From Clostridium ganghwense (GTDB lineage Bacteria; Bacillota; Clostridia; Clostridiales; Clostridiaceae): a stretch of 64,000 bases of DNA. Numbering within the stretch: position 1 is the first letter of the stretch; every line of letters begins with the position of its first letter. The stretch spans positions 62,001 through 126,000 of the forward strand of contig NZ_JAPQES010000002.1 of the NCBI RefSeq assembly GCF_026735165.1, in the 5' to 3' direction. A program made the position numbers and the translations under genes. Shown piece by piece: positions 29,698 to 39,549 of the stretch. The notes beneath the pieces were generated by a model. The model saw only the letters and a program-made list of their open reading frames with translations. It searched no databases and was not told the origin of the DNA.

Positions 29698-31374
29698 CTA
29701 TCTCTTCAAGTTAATAATATCTTGAAGAATTTCATCCCCTGTTGATATCATTTTACCACTAGCTTGAAAAGCTCTTTGCGTTACTATCATATCTGTAAAT
29801 TGTTCTGCAAGGTCAACATTTGACATTTCAAGCATTCCTTGAAGCATATCGCCGTATCCTTCACTATTATCATCAGCTTTATCTACTCCTACTCCTGATC
29901 TTACTGCTACCTCACCTGAATTTGCTGTTGCTTCATAAAGATTCTTACCAAGTTTCTTTAACCCAGCAGGATTTTTAAATGATGCCATAGCTATTTGTCC
30001 TAAAGCAGAAACACTTCCATCATCAAGTACACCTTTAATTACTCCATTCTTTTCAATAGAAAAAGATCTTATTCTCAGTTCTCTATACTCAAAACCTGTA
30101 CCATCTTCTTTAGCAACCTTTTTAAGTACTTTATCTGGTATTCTAAGTTGTTTAAGTCTAGGAGTTTTCACCTCAATATCTATTGCTTTTAGTTTACCTT
30201 TAGCCGCTTTAGGATCTACTGTAGTTGTATTATCAAGAGTACCATCACCACCGTAAATTTTACCATCCTTATCAACAATTTTTCCTGTACTCCACTTTAC
30301 ACCTTTTGTAAGATCTGCTGGATCATTGTATTCATAAATTGCAATTATATTTCCTGCTGAATCTACTGCTGCCGCTCTTTTATCCCCATTATCTAATTGT
30401 ATATCTACTGTGGCATTTAATACTTTAGTTGCTGTATCACCAGCATTTATATTTATAGCACTTGAACTATCAACCTTTAATCCCCCTAAATCAAACTCAT
30501 TCTTTGCAAATCCTAAATCAGCATTTTGTTTAACCAATATTGATTTATCAGATTTTAATATCAATTTACCATCTTCTGAAGAAGCTATACTTTTTCCTGC
30601 TCCATCATTAATTTGCTTTATAATACTGTCAAGTGATATAGGATCAGTACCACTAAAAGTTATTGTTTTACTCTCACCATCCACAAGTAATTCTAATGTT
30701 TGCCCATCAATATTTGCTCCACTTTTAAGATCTGTAGTTCCAATTATACGTGCACTTCTACTTCCAGTAGTTATATAATCGTTTCTATCTTTGTATATAC
30801 CATCAGCATTTACAAAATTCATTTCGCCTGGTTCTCGATCACTTGTTCTCTCTGCTTGTATACTTTCTATGCTACCTTCTTCATAAGATACAGAATATCC
30901 CAAAACTCTAAATCCATCAGATGTTAAAAGATTTCCTTGATTATCCAAAGTAAAAGCTCCATCTCTTGTATATTGAATCTTCATTCCATTAGGATTGTCC
31001 CCTATAGTATGATTACTAATTTCTATTGATCCATCATTTGAAAAATCAAGTGCTCCCTTAGCAACCATAAAATACCCTGTACCATCTACAGCAACATCAA
31101 GATTTCTGCTTGTAGGTTGCATCATCCCTTGACTTACCACAGTGTCAATACCAGCTACTTGAACTCCTAGTCCAACCTGTCTAGGGTTAACCCCACCTGT
31201 ATTTCTTCCTGGGCCTAATGCTTCTGATACATTTTGGCTTAACATATCTTGGAATCTAACTCTTGAAGATTTAAAACCTGTAGTTCCAACGTTAGCTATA
31301 TTGTTACCTGCTACATCAAGCTTAGTTTGGTTTACTCTCATTCCACTAATTCCTGAATACATAGATCTTAACAT
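29698..31374 (-). CDS. flgE: FlgE, flagellar hook protein
   Basis: 558 residues, longer than FlgE of E. coli (about 400) because of a large surface domain (about 150-420). N-terminus MLRSMYSGISGMRVNQTKLD and VAGNNIANVGTTGFKSSR; C-terminus NVDLAEQFTDMIVTQRAFQ, both FlgE/F/G hallmarks. It forms the universal joint between rod and filament. GGAGG precedes the ATG. The 74-base leader holds two hairpins (see 31403-31449), suggesting expression control separate from the upstream genes. Confidence 0.95.
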   Translation of the reverse strand: MLRSMYSGISGMRVNQTKLDVAGNNIANVGTTGFKSSRVRFQDMLSQNVSEALGPGRNTGGVNPRQVGLGVQVAGIDTVVSQGMMQPTSRNLDVAVDGTGYFMVAKGALDFSNDGSIEISNHTIGDNPNGMKIQYTRDGAFTLDNQGNLLTSDGFRVLGYSVSYEEGSIESIQAERTSDREPGEMNFVNADGIYKDRNDYITTGSRSARIIGTTDLKSGANIDGQTLELLVDGESKTITFSGTDPISLDSIIKQINDGAGKSIASSEDGKLILKSDKSILVKQNADLGFAKNEFDLGGLKVDSSSAININAGDTATKVLNATVDIQLDNGDKRAAAVDSAGNIIAIYEYNDPADLTKGVKWSTGKIVDKDGKIYGGDGTLDNTTTVDPKAAKGKLKAIDIEVKTPRLKQLRIPDKVLKKVAKEDGTGFEYRELRIRSFSIEKNGVIKGVLDDGSVSALGQIAMASFKNPAGLKKLGKNLYEATANSGEVAVRSGVGVDKADDNSEGYGDMLQGMLEMSNVDLAEQFTDMIVTQRAFQASGKMISTGDEILQDIINLKR

Positions 31375-31402
31375 TTTAACAACCTCCAGTTTTTTTATTT
31401 TT

Positions 31403-31449
31403 CTCTGATTCTATCATTCCTCAGAGCTTGGCTTCCTTTCGGTCCAGCC
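31403..31449 (-). promoter_or_regulatory. Two GGA-bearing hairpins in the flgE leader
   Basis: In minus-strand order: GGCT...AGCC (31449-31430) with AAAGGA in the loop, then CTCTGA...TCAGAG (31426-31403) with GGAATGA in the loop, followed by a 22-base A/T stretch and the flgE ribosome site. GGA in a hairpin loop is the CsrA recognition style. The function is inferred. Confidence 0.4.
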
Positions 31450-31838
31450 TATAGTAAAACTACACTATCTATATTGGTAAATACATTCCCCTCGCTGCTT
31501 TTTTTATCTACAGCAGTTATTATTGTTCTATTCTTAATACTTGTAACTAAAGCTACATCCTTATATATAATTAAAGAATCTGTAGAACCTTTTTCACTGG
31601 CTCTGTTTATGCCTTCATCTATATTTTTCATATCTATCTCATTAAAGTTTATATTTCTATCTTGCAACCTTCGAGCTGCATGGTTTGAAATTGTAAAATT
31701 ACAATTTTTATCTACTTCATTCTTTAATATACTTTGGAAAGTATTCTCCTTATTTGGACTTACTTTAGCTTTGGGCTTATTGTTCTGTGGAAAATCACCA
31801 ACCTGATATAACTTTCCATTTAAAACTCTATATCCCAT
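31449..31838 (-). CDS. TIGR02530-type flagellar operon protein
   Basis: 129 residues. The segment FTISNHAARRLQDRNI and SLIIYKDVALVTSIKNRTIITAVD match the 'flagellar operon protein' family found between flgD and flgE in Firmicutes; its biochemical role is not established. I chose ATG at 31838, correctly spaced from TTAGGTG; a GTG and an ATG just upstream overlap that ribosome site. Confidence 0.85.
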   Translation of the reverse strand: MGYRVLNGKLYQVGDFPQNNKPKAKVSPNKENTFQSILKNEVDKNCNFTISNHAARRLQDRNINFNEIDMKNIDEGINRASEKGSTDSLIIYKDVALVTSIKNRTIITAVDKKSSEGNVFTNIDSVVLL

Positions 31839-31853
31839 ATTCATCACCTAACT

Positions 31854-32600
31854 TTATTTCGTAACCTTTGATACTTCATCAAAGGAGAATTCCTTTTCTT
31901 CATGAACACCAACACCATCAAGTTTAACTTTTAGTCTTATTCCTTCTTTTGTTTTAAATACTTCTGTAACAGTACCAGAATAATCTTTCTGTTCTTCTCC
32001 AGTACCTGTAGTTAACTCTACATGTTTATCAATCATTGAAGAAGCAACCATAAAATTCATATTATTATTTAAATAAGCCATGTGATCCTGCAAATATGCC
32101 AGAATTTGTGTTTCATCACTTGGTATATTTAAAACATCTGATAAATCTTTTAAATCAAATTCCTTGTCTTCATGATCAATAATTTTATCTCCTCTATATT
32201 TAGGAACATTAACAGTTAATTTTATTACATCACCTTGTTTTGTAATATTTTTAACTCTTCCTCCATATTGATGTCCCCAATCATCATAAGCATTTAGTGC
32301 TATGGTCTTACCAACCAAATTACCAGCTGAATTAAAGCTCATAGTACTATTTAAATTTGACATTTGTTCAAGACTTGAAAACTGTGCTAATTGTGATACA
32401 TAAGCTGTTGAATCTTTTGCATTTGTAGGGTCCTGATTAGTAAGTTCCGCTGTTAAAATTCTTAAAAAAGCATTCTTATCCATCTCATTACCTTTTTTTA
32501 CTATTCTAGTTCCTTTCCTAGTAGCACTACTTTTAGAGTTATCAATTTCAAATCCTTTTTGAGTGCTTGCTGTTGAGTTTGCTGAAATACCATTTGCCAA
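31854..32600 (-). CDS. flgD: FlgD, hook-capping (scaffold) protein
   Basis: 248 residues. The N-terminal export region is followed by MDKNAFLRILTAELTNQDPTNAKDSTAYVSQLAQFSSLEQM, essentially the family signature (about 40-80; split: NAFLRILTAELTNQDP and TAYVSQLAQFSSLEQM). FlgD sits at the growing hook tip until the hook is complete. The C-terminal half is longer and less conserved than in enterics. The start is TTG with AAGGAGGGATAGAG before it. Confidence 0.92.
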   Translation of the reverse strand: MANGISANSTASTQKGFEIDNSKSSATRKGTRIVKKGNEMDKNAFLRILTAELTNQDPTNAKDSTAYVSQLAQFSSLEQMSNLNSTMSFNSAGNLVGKTIALNAYDDWGHQYGGRVKNITKQGDVIKLTVNVPKYRGDKIIDHEDKEFDLKDLSDVLNIPSDETQILAYLQDHMAYLNNNMNFMVASSMIDKHVELTTGTGEEQKDYSGTVTEVFKTKEGIRLKVKLDGVGVHEEKEFSFDEVSKVTK

Positions 32601-32612
32601 CTCTATCCCTCC

Positions 32613-34061
32613 TTATACAAAAGCATTTACATTGCTATTATCTATAATTTTTTTATGTTCAATATTTTGAACTTCTTCTTCATTTACTGAAGAAATAGAC
32701 CTTTTTCCTTTTCCATTAGATTGTCCATTTTGTTGTCTGTTTTTTTCATTGCTAAAGAAAGTAGTATCTCCATTGTAAATGTCTATTGTAAAATTCTGAA
32801 TTTTAATTTCTCCATTACCAAGCTTATCATTTAAATCTTGAAGATTAGAACTTAATAAGTTATAAGCCTCTTTATTTTGAGCTGTTATATTTGCTTTCAT
32901 AAGACCACTTTCCATTGTAAGCCTTATTACCACTTCTCCAAGCTCTTTTGGCATTATTTTTACTGTCATTTCCTTCATGTCGTTTAATTCCATAAATTTA
33001 ACACTTTTAATCATATCAGTAATAAGAGTGTTCTTATTTACTACCATTGGCTTCATATTTCCTTCTACAGAAGTTACATTGTCAATTTTATCAAATTGAT
33101 TCATAAAATTCATAACTTTTCCAAATTTAGAATTAGTGTCACTTTTATCTCCTGATGCAAGTTCTTTTAAAAGCTTATCTTCGCTACTGTTACTTAAATT
33201 ATTTGAATTTTCACCACCACTTTGGCTGCTATTTATCTTTATTTGTGTGTTCTGTTTATTTAAAGTTTCATTAACAGCAGTATTAAAATCTTTTGTTTTT
33301 TGTATCTTGCCATCTTCAACTTTTAGCTTTTTTGAACCCTCATCATTTAATAATTTTTCTTTTAAAGCTTTTATTATTTGAGCTTGTACATCTTCTGTAA
33401 CTTTATTCCCATTTTCTAATGAATTTAAATCAATACCTTCTTCTTTTAACCTGTTTACAATTTGCTCATTGATTTTTGTAATAACATCTTGTAATGATTG
33501 TGGTTCATTATTTAAGATTTGAAGTATATCATTCTTCAAATCCTTTGAAAGTTCATTAACTGCACCTTCATCCATGCTTTCAGGAATAATATTGTTTCTT
33601 ACCACTTCCATTACTTTAGTACTTAGCTCTGCTTCAAAATCTTCCAAGCCATTTGTGCTTTGCGGCATCTTTTCTAAGAAGTCTTTTAAAGTTATCTGTC
33701 CACTAACTAAGCTTTGAATTAACTCCATTAGTTCATTATCAGCATCAGTATCTTTTTGCATTTTTTCTTCAATTTGTTCTAGTTCCTTCAAATCCATTTC
33801 TTTAGGCTCTAAATTTTTTGAGTCTATTTCCTTTTTATCCACTTCCTTTGAAGTTACTTCTTTTGAATCCAATTTTTTTTGTTCTTGCTTTCTTCTTAAA
33901 GGTTTGTCCCCTTTTGATGCACTATCTAGAATTTTTTCAAAGTCTTTACTGTCCTTAGATTTGTTATCTGATTTTACAGTTTTAGCTTTTGATGTAGTTT
34001 TATTTAGTGGCTTAACATCAACCTTCATATTGTTTAAAACATTTAAGCTAGCATTACTCAA
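32613..34061 (-). CDS. fliK: FliK, hook-length control protein
   Basis: About 482 residues. The N-terminal two-thirds are low-complexity and Lys/Asp/Ser/Asn-rich, including runs of KEVDKKEIDSKNLEPKEMD-type repeats, as expected for the flexible ruler. The C-terminal domain (about 355-455) has EMTVKIMPKELGEVVIRL and QNKEAYNLLSSNLQDL, the FliK specificity-switch fold that contacts FlhB. Start chosen as TTG at 34061, well spaced from AAAGGAGG; an ATG six codons upstream lies within the ribosome site and overlaps the fliJ stop. Confidence 0.88.
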   Translation of the reverse strand: MSNASLNVLNNMKVDVKPLNKTTSKAKTVKSDNKSKDSKDFEKILDSASKGDKPLRRKQEQKKLDSKEVTSKEVDKKEIDSKNLEPKEMDLKELEQIEEKMQKDTDADNELMELIQSLVSGQITLKDFLEKMPQSTNGLEDFEAELSTKVMEVVRNNIIPESMDEGAVNELSKDLKNDILQILNNEPQSLQDVITKINEQIVNRLKEEGIDLNSLENGNKVTEDVQAQIIKALKEKLLNDEGSKKLKVEDGKIQKTKDFNTAVNETLNKQNTQIKINSSQSGGENSNNLSNSSEDKLLKELASGDKSDTNSKFGKVMNFMNQFDKIDNVTSVEGNMKPMVVNKNTLITDMIKSVKFMELNDMKEMTVKIMPKELGEVVIRLTMESGLMKANITAQNKEAYNLLSSNLQDLNDKLGNGEIKIQNFTIDIYNGDTTFFSNEKNRQQNGQSNGKGKRSISSVNEEEVQNIEHKKIIDNSNVNAFV

Positions 34062-34075
34062 TTTTTTACCTCCTT

Positions 34076-34519
34076 TCATAGTTGTTGATTTTTAGTATTT
34101 CTTATATATGCATAAAGAGCAAATTCGTCATTGTTTTTTTGTTCTATTAACTTTTGCTCTTTAATATAAGCGTCTCTTTGTTTATCTCTAAGAATTTCTA
34201 CAGTTTTTCTTTCGATCTGTTTTTGTTTTAACTCTTCTCTTTTTTTATCTAATATTTTCACTTTATTCTCAAGTTCTGTAGTAATTTCTCCAATATTGAA
34301 ATACAAAGCATTGCAATAATTTTGTCTTATTTTTTTCTCAATCATACTACAGTTAGTATCTATCTTAGAATATTTATTATATTTATTTTTGAAATCATTT
34401 AGTTTTTGCTCAGCCTTATTTTTTTCATCTTGAGCTTTTTTAAATATTCTTTTACTTTCTTCTTCCTTATCAAGTCTAATATCAAGAACTTTTTGCATTC
34501 TAAACTTGAATCCTGCCAT
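34076..34519 (-). CDS. fliJ: FliJ, export chaperone/ATPase stalk
   Basis: 147 residues, almost entirely helical coiled coil rich in Lys, Glu and Gln, starting MAGFKFRMQKVLDIRLDKEE, typical of FliJ. It forms an antiparallel coiled coil that inserts in the FliI hexamer. ATG at 34519 is preceded by GAGGAG at 7 bases; the longer TTG frame overlaps the ribosome site. It lies 17 bases after fliI. Confidence 0.88.
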   Translation of the reverse strand: MAGFKFRMQKVLDIRLDKEEESKRIFKKAQDEKNKAEQKLNDFKNKYNKYSKIDTNCSMIEKKIRQNYCNALYFNIGEITTELENKVKILDKKREELKQKQIERKTVEILRDKQRDAYIKEQKLIEQKNNDEFALYAYIRNTKNQQL

Positions 34520-34536
34520 ATCTATACTCCTCAATT

Positions 34537-35847
34537 CTATCTAAACATATTTTTCAGATTTTCAATACTAACCTGAAAATCAGAATGTTCTTTGATCCCT
34601 TGTTTTAAGTAATCATTAATTGCATCAATATATTGAATAGCCATATCAATTTTTTTATTGCTTCCCTTGACATAAGCACCTATATTTATCAAATCTTCTG
34701 AATTGTTATAAGTAGCCAATAGGTCTCTGGCAAAAGATGCTGCTTTCTTGTGTTCATCTTCAGCAATCTCAGACATAAGTCTACTTACACTACTTAAAAT
34801 ATCTATAGCAGGATAGTGGTTTTTAGCAGCTATACTTCTAGATAATACAATATGCCCATCTAAAATACCTCTTACTGCATCAGCTATTGGTTCGTTAAAA
34901 TCATCTCCATCAACAAGAACTGTATAAAAAGCTGTAATAGATCCCTTATCAGACATACCTGATCTCTCCATAAGCCTTGGAAGCATTGCAAATACGGATG
35001 GTGTATATCCTTTACTTGCAGGAGGCTCACCTATAGCAAGTCCAACTTCTCTTTGAGCCATGGCAAATCTTGTTACAGAATCCATCATAAGAATAACTTT
35101 TTTCCCTTTATCTCTAAAATATTCTGCAATAGCAGTAGCTGTAAAACATCCTTTCAATCTTACTAGAGCAGGCTGATCAGAAGTAGCACAAACAATAATT
35201 GATTTTTTCATTCCTTCTTCTCCCAAATCCTTTTCTATAAACTCTAGAACTTCTCTTCCTCTCTCACCTACAAGTGAAATAACATTTACATCTGCCTTTG
35301 CTTCCCTAGCTAACATACCTAAAGTAGTACTTTTACCAACACCACTCCCTGCAAAAATTCCTATTCTCTGACCCTCACCACAAGTTAAAAATCCATCAAT
35401 TGCTCTAACCCCTGTGGATATAGGCTCTTTTATCCTTCTCCTCTTAAGTGGATCAGGTGGAGCAGTGTCAAGAGGATATTCAATTCCTCCTTTAATTTCC
35501 TCACCATCTAATGATCTGCCAAGACCATCAAGCACTTTGCCAAACAGTTCTTCAGAACATCTTACACTTAAAGGTTTTTTTGAAGAAACAACTCTGCAGC
35601 CTGGTGCAATACCATTTAGTTCTCCAAGAGGCATTAATATTACATTATCTTCTTTAAAACCTACAACTTCACATGTTATAGGTTGATTTCTTTCATTATA
35701 TATAGTACATACTTCTCCAACAAAAGCCCTAATGCCTTCAACTTCTATAGTAAGACCAATAACCTGCTTTACCATTCCTTCTATATACTTAAAATCATAT
35801 TGGTTTAATTTCTTCTTTAATCCTTGTAAATCTAGTGAAATTGCCAA
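34537..35847 (-). CDS. fliI: FliI, flagellar export ATPase
   Basis: 436 residues, a hexameric F1-beta-like ATPase. Walker A GSGVGKST at 167-174, Walker B KVILMMDSVTR, and the GYTPSVFAMLPRLMERSG segment distinguish it from ATP synthase subunits. It energises unfolding and delivery of flagellar substrates at the export gate. It lies between fliH and fliJ. Confidence 0.96.
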   Translation of the reverse strand: MAISLDLQGLKKKLNQYDFKYIEGMVKQVIGLTIEVEGIRAFVGEVCTIYNERNQPITCEVVGFKEDNVILMPLGELNGIAPGCRVVSSKKPLSVRCSEELFGKVLDGLGRSLDGEEIKGGIEYPLDTAPPDPLKRRRIKEPISTGVRAIDGFLTCGEGQRIGIFAGSGVGKSTTLGMLAREAKADVNVISLVGERGREVLEFIEKDLGEEGMKKSIIVCATSDQPALVRLKGCFTATAIAEYFRDKGKKVILMMDSVTRFAMAQREVGLAIGEPPASKGYTPSVFAMLPRLMERSGMSDKGSITAFYTVLVDGDDFNEPIADAVRGILDGHIVLSRSIAAKNHYPAIDILSSVSRLMSEIAEDEHKKAASFARDLLATYNNSEDLINIGAYVKGSNKKIDMAIQYIDAINDYLKQGIKEHSDFQVSIENLKNMFR

Positions 35848-35884
35848 AACTTCACCAACCCTCTTTAAATTAGTAACCTAGTAT

Positions 35885-36649
35885 TTATTCTATTAATATC
35901 ATTTCTCTAACCTTTTCTATGGCATCATTAACATCTACAATGATTTTACCATTTTCTTTTTGAATTTCAACATATCCTTCATCCAGGTTATCATCTGCAA
36001 CTACAAAAATTTCTCCTCTAAAAACTACTCCATTTTTCCAGTTTTCAATCTTATCATTAACATCTTCAACGTAGTTACTTCTGCACTTAACAATAATAGT
36101 TTTAGATTTCACAGCTGTTTCCATAGCATCTAAAAGCATATTGCTAATGGCATCCTTATCTTTTATTTCTTTTTTTAGTATATTTTCAGTTATTGAAAGT
36201 ACTAAATCCTTAATTTCTTCTTTTTTTTCATCTAAATACTTTACATATTCTTGTTTAGCTTGAAATAATAAATTGTCAGCATTTTGACTTTTTGTATCGG
36301 ATTCCATTTGGACTTTTGCTTTCATAGTCTCATAATAGGCATTTGCTTCAGCCATACCTTTTTCATATGACTGTTCATAGCCTTCCTTCATTCCTATTTG
36401 ATACCCTTTTTGATAAGCCTCTTGTTCCATTTGCTGAGCTTCTTCATAGGCTTTAGCAAGAAGTTGTTCTCCTTGTCTTCTAGCATTTCCAACTAGTGTT
36501 CTTGCTAGAGTTTCATAGTTCTCTATAAAATCTCTAGCATTTTTTTCACCTAATTCTTTATTTTTTTTATCAGTATATTCTGTATTTATTTCTTTTTTTC
36601 CCTCATCTATGACACTACTTTTCTTTATAACATTATACGATGATAGCAT
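35885..36649 (-). CDS. fliH: FliH, FliI regulator
   Basis: 254 residues: glutamine/glutamate-rich coiled N-terminal half with GxxxG-like spacing (YQKGYQIGMKEGYEQSYEKG), and a C-terminal domain (about 150-250) resembling V/F-ATPase stator subunits. It links FliI to the C-ring. ATG at 36649 is chosen because AGAGGTGGAG precedes it; it overlaps the fliG 3' end by 17 bases. Confidence 0.87.
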   Translation of the reverse strand: MLSSYNVIKKSSVIDEGKKEINTEYTDKKNKELGEKNARDFIENYETLARTLVGNARRQGEQLLAKAYEEAQQMEQEAYQKGYQIGMKEGYEQSYEKGMAEANAYYETMKAKVQMESDTKSQNADNLLFQAKQEYVKYLDEKKEEIKDLVLSITENILKKEIKDKDAISNMLLDAMETAVKSKTIIVKCRSNYVEDVNDKIENWKNGVVFRGEIFVVADDNLDEGYVEIQKENGKIIVDVNDAIEKVREMILIE

Positions 36650-37646
36650 CTTCTCCACCTCTTGAAATAATTATTTCACCTGCATCTTCTAATCTTCTTA
36701 TAATGCTAACAACTTTTTGTTGAGCCTTTTCAACATCCATAAGTCTTACAGGACCTAAGAATTCTATATCTTCTTTTAATGAAGCAGACGCTCTCTTAGA
36801 TTGATTTCTAAATATGGAATTGGCAACTTCTTCTGAACAACCTTTTAATGCAAGAGCAAGATCTTTTGATTCCACTTCTCGAAGAACCCTTTGAATAGAT
36901 ACATCATCCAATGTAAGGATATCTTCGAATACAAACATAGATTGTTTGATTTTTTCTGCAAGTTCTGGATCTTCTCTTTCAAGTCCTTCAGTAATATTCT
37001 TTTCTGTTGTTCTATCAACTTGGTTTAATATATCAACAATAGTTTCAACTCCACCTATAGTAGTCATATCTGTTCTTACTACTGAAGATAGTTTACTATT
37101 TAATACCTTCTCAATTTCTTTAATAACCATAGGTGAAGTATTATCCATGGTAGCTACTCTAAAAGCAACTTCTGTTTGAACATCCTCTGGTAATTCAGCC
37201 ATTATCTGTGCAGATTTATCTGCTTGAAGATAACACAATATAAGTGCAATTGTCTGTGGATGCTCATTTGAAATTACATTCAATAATTGATGTGCATCTG
37301 CTTTTCTTGCTATTGCAAAGGGTCTATATTGCTGAGTAGCCTCAGTAACCTTTTCTAATATTTCTCTAGCTCTTTGAGGTCCAAGAGCTTTTCCTAAAAG
37401 GTTTCTAGCATACTCAAATCCACCTTCTAATATATAATCTTTAGCTTTATTCATTTCGATAAATTCTTCTAATATTTCAGATCTTTGTTCTTGTTTTACC
37501 GCTGTTATATTTGCTATTTCATAAGTTATTTTTTGTATTTCTGAATCTGACAACTTCTTAAGAATGCCAGAAGCCGCCTCTGGTCCAAGAGTTATGAATA
37601 GAATGGCAGCTTTTTGGATTCCAGTTAACTTAGTATCTTTAGCCAT
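36633..37646 (-). CDS. fliG: FliG, rotor switch protein
   Basis: 337 residues, standard length. N-terminal TGIQKAAILFITLGPEAASGILKKLSD binds FliF (split motifs: QKAAILFITLGPEAA), the middle EHPQTIALILCYLQADKSAQIM is the EHPQ region that binds FliM, and C-terminal charged residues face the stator. FliG is present although fliM and fliN/fliY are not in this operon. GGAGGGGTG precedes the ATG. Confidence 0.96.
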   Translation of the reverse strand: MAKDTKLTGIQKAAILFITLGPEAASGILKKLSDSEIQKITYEIANITAVKQEQRSEILEEFIEMNKAKDYILEGGFEYARNLLGKALGPQRAREILEKVTEATQQYRPFAIARKADAHQLLNVISNEHPQTIALILCYLQADKSAQIMAELPEDVQTEVAFRVATMDNTSPMVIKEIEKVLNSKLSSVVRTDMTTIGGVETIVDILNQVDRTTEKNITEGLEREDPELAEKIKQSMFVFEDILTLDDVSIQRVLREVESKDLALALKGCSEEVANSIFRNQSKRASASLKEDIEFLGPVRLMDVEKAQQKVVSIIRRLEDAGEIIISRGGEDAIIV

Positions 37647-37652
37647 ATTCTA

Positions 37653-39215
37653 TCACCCCTCCTCATCTGTCATCCAAGCCTTGATAATTTCAGCAACTTG
37701 ATCTGGTTTTTCTGAAGCATATTTTTTAATTTCTTTTTCTATATGAGTATTTTCATTCTCCTCTTCAAAGTTAATTGGCTTAAGCGGCTCTTTTGGTTCT
37801 ATATTATCATCTATAAGGAAATCAACTTGTTGAGTCTCCTCTTCTTTATTCTTCTTAGCTTTTCTGAGAGAAGCAAAGATTATCAATAATAATATTAGTG
37901 CTGCTGCTCCAGCTCCTATATATTTATACATAAGCATCTTCTTACTTTGTGCTTCTTCTTCAGCAGTTTTTTCGGCATCTGCCTTTGCTTTGTCCGTAAG
38001 TCCATTATTGAATTTCATTCCTTCAACACTTATAATATCGCCTCTTGATTGATTATACGCAATAGCTGCAGATACTGTGTTTTTTATTTTAGATCTCTCT
38101 TCTTCATTGAGTTTCTCATCATTTACAATAATAGAAGCCGAAACTCTTTTTATTTCTCCTGGAGCTGATACCACTTTTTCCTCTATCTTACCAACTTCAT
38201 AATTTTTAGTACTTTCTTCATGAGTAGTAGTTACAGTATTTCCATTTTCATCAGTGTATGTGTTAGACATATTATCGTCTACTGGGCTTCTATTTGGATT
38301 TTCAGAACTATTCGCTGTAGTATCCTTTAAAGTTTTCTCACTTCTGATAACAGGGTTTTTATCCCATAAAGTAGATGTCTTTTCAACAGCATCGAAATCA
38401 ACTTCTATATCTACGGTAGTTTGTACTCCTTTTCCGTACTTAGGAGATAACAGTGCCAAGATTTTCTGTTTATATTCTTTTTCTATATTTTTTTCATATT
38501 CTCTCTGTTTATCTGTAGCTGTACCAAGGTCAGCCTTTTCATCTTTAAATAAGTCTTCACTTAAAACTTTTGTAGTACCATTAATTATTCCTATTACTTT
38601 CACATTTTCTCTTGAAAGATTTCTAACACTTCCTGTTACAAGAGAAACTATAGCTTTAATTTGATCATTACTAATATTCTTCCCAGTTTTAAATTGTAGT
38701 GTAACTGAAGCTTGCGCTGGTTCAGATTCTCTAAAAAAGTTACTTTCTTCTTGCATAACTAATTTAACATCTGCCTTTTCAACTTCTGGAAACGTTTGAA
38801 TGGTTTTTGCAAGTTCACCTTGAAGTGCTATTTGATATTTCATAGCCCTTTCTTTATCAGTTATTCCCCACTGACTTCCTTGCTCAAGAATTTCATATCC
38901 CTTTGCCCCATTAGTAAGAGTTGGAGCAATATCCATTCTTAATTCACCCACTTTATCTTCTGGTACTTTTATTGTATTATTCTCAATCTTATATTGTATT
39001 TTCTTTTCATTTAATTTTGCAAGAACTGTTTGTGCATCATTAGGATCCATATCCTTAAACAATACTGCATAATTAGTAGTATTAAGATAAATAATTAAAA
39101 ATATAAGGGCTGCAATGCTTCCTACTGAAAGAATACCGAAGGCTATCTTTTTCCCTTTGCTGAGTCCCTTTATTTTTTCAATTAAATTATTCATCCTTTC
39201 TTTTATTTTGTCCAT
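37653..39215 (-). CDS. fliF: FliF, MS-ring protein
   Basis: 520 residues with membrane helices near 24-45 and about 435-457. The N-terminal half has the YscJ-type ring-building domains (FKDMDPNDAQTVLAKLNEKKI) and the C-terminal tail (about 485-520) binds FliG. It forms the first ring assembled in the membrane and houses the export gate. Position between fliE and fliG is canonical. Confidence 0.95.
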   Translation of the reverse strand: MDKIKERMNNLIEKIKGLSKGKKIAFGILSVGSIAALIFLIIYLNTTNYAVLFKDMDPNDAQTVLAKLNEKKIQYKIENNTIKVPEDKVGELRMDIAPTLTNGAKGYEILEQGSQWGITDKERAMKYQIALQGELAKTIQTFPEVEKADVKLVMQEESNFFRESEPAQASVTLQFKTGKNISNDQIKAIVSLVTGSVRNLSRENVKVIGIINGTTKVLSEDLFKDEKADLGTATDKQREYEKNIEKEYKQKILALLSPKYGKGVQTTVDIEVDFDAVEKTSTLWDKNPVIRSEKTLKDTTANSSENPNRSPVDDNMSNTYTDENGNTVTTTHEESTKNYEVGKIEEKVVSAPGEIKRVSASIIVNDEKLNEEERSKIKNTVSAAIAYNQSRGDIISVEGMKFNNGLTDKAKADAEKTAEEEAQSKKMLMYKYIGAGAAALILLLIIFASLRKAKKNKEEETQQVDFLIDDNIEPKEPLKPINFEEENENTHIEKEIKKYASEKPDQVAEIIKAWMTDEEG

Positions 39216-39232
39216 CTATTTAGCACTCCTCA

Positions 39233-39538
39233 CTATACCTGCATTCTATTTAATTCTTGATAAGCCTCCATAAGTTTATTTCTAATTTCTACTGCAAGTT
39301 GAAGAGAAAGTTTCGCTTCTGTTGTTTTTATTGTTACTTCATGAATATCAACGTCTTCTCCCTTTATAAATCGTTCAGTTTTTTTATCAGCTTCTACTAT
39401 TTTATCATTAACTTCATCCAGCTTACTTTTTAAAGTATCAGCAAATCCTGTAATATTCTTTTCCTTATTATTTTTCTTATCTACTGAGTTCAACTTAGTA
39501 TTTAAAGATGTATTTGGTATAAATTCATTAATTTTCAT
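39233..39538 (-). CDS. fliE: FliE, rod-MS ring junction protein
   Basis: 101 residues, standard size; the C-terminal part VTIKTTEAKLSLQLAVEIRN followed by KLMEAYQELNRMQV is the conserved FliE signature. First protein exported through the gate; it connects MS ring to rod. It lies between flgC and fliF. Confidence 0.93.
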   Translation of the reverse strand: MKINEFIPNTSLNTKLNSVDKKNNKEKNITGFADTLKSKLDEVNDKIVEADKKTERFIKGEDVDIHEVTIKTTEAKLSLQLAVEIRNKLMEAYQELNRMQV

Positions 39539-39549
39539 TTAGATCTCTC

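Noticed and set aside
30410-30778. 122-codon plus-strand frame opposite flgE
   Set aside because: Antisense to a clear hook gene with no ribosome site or family resemblance.
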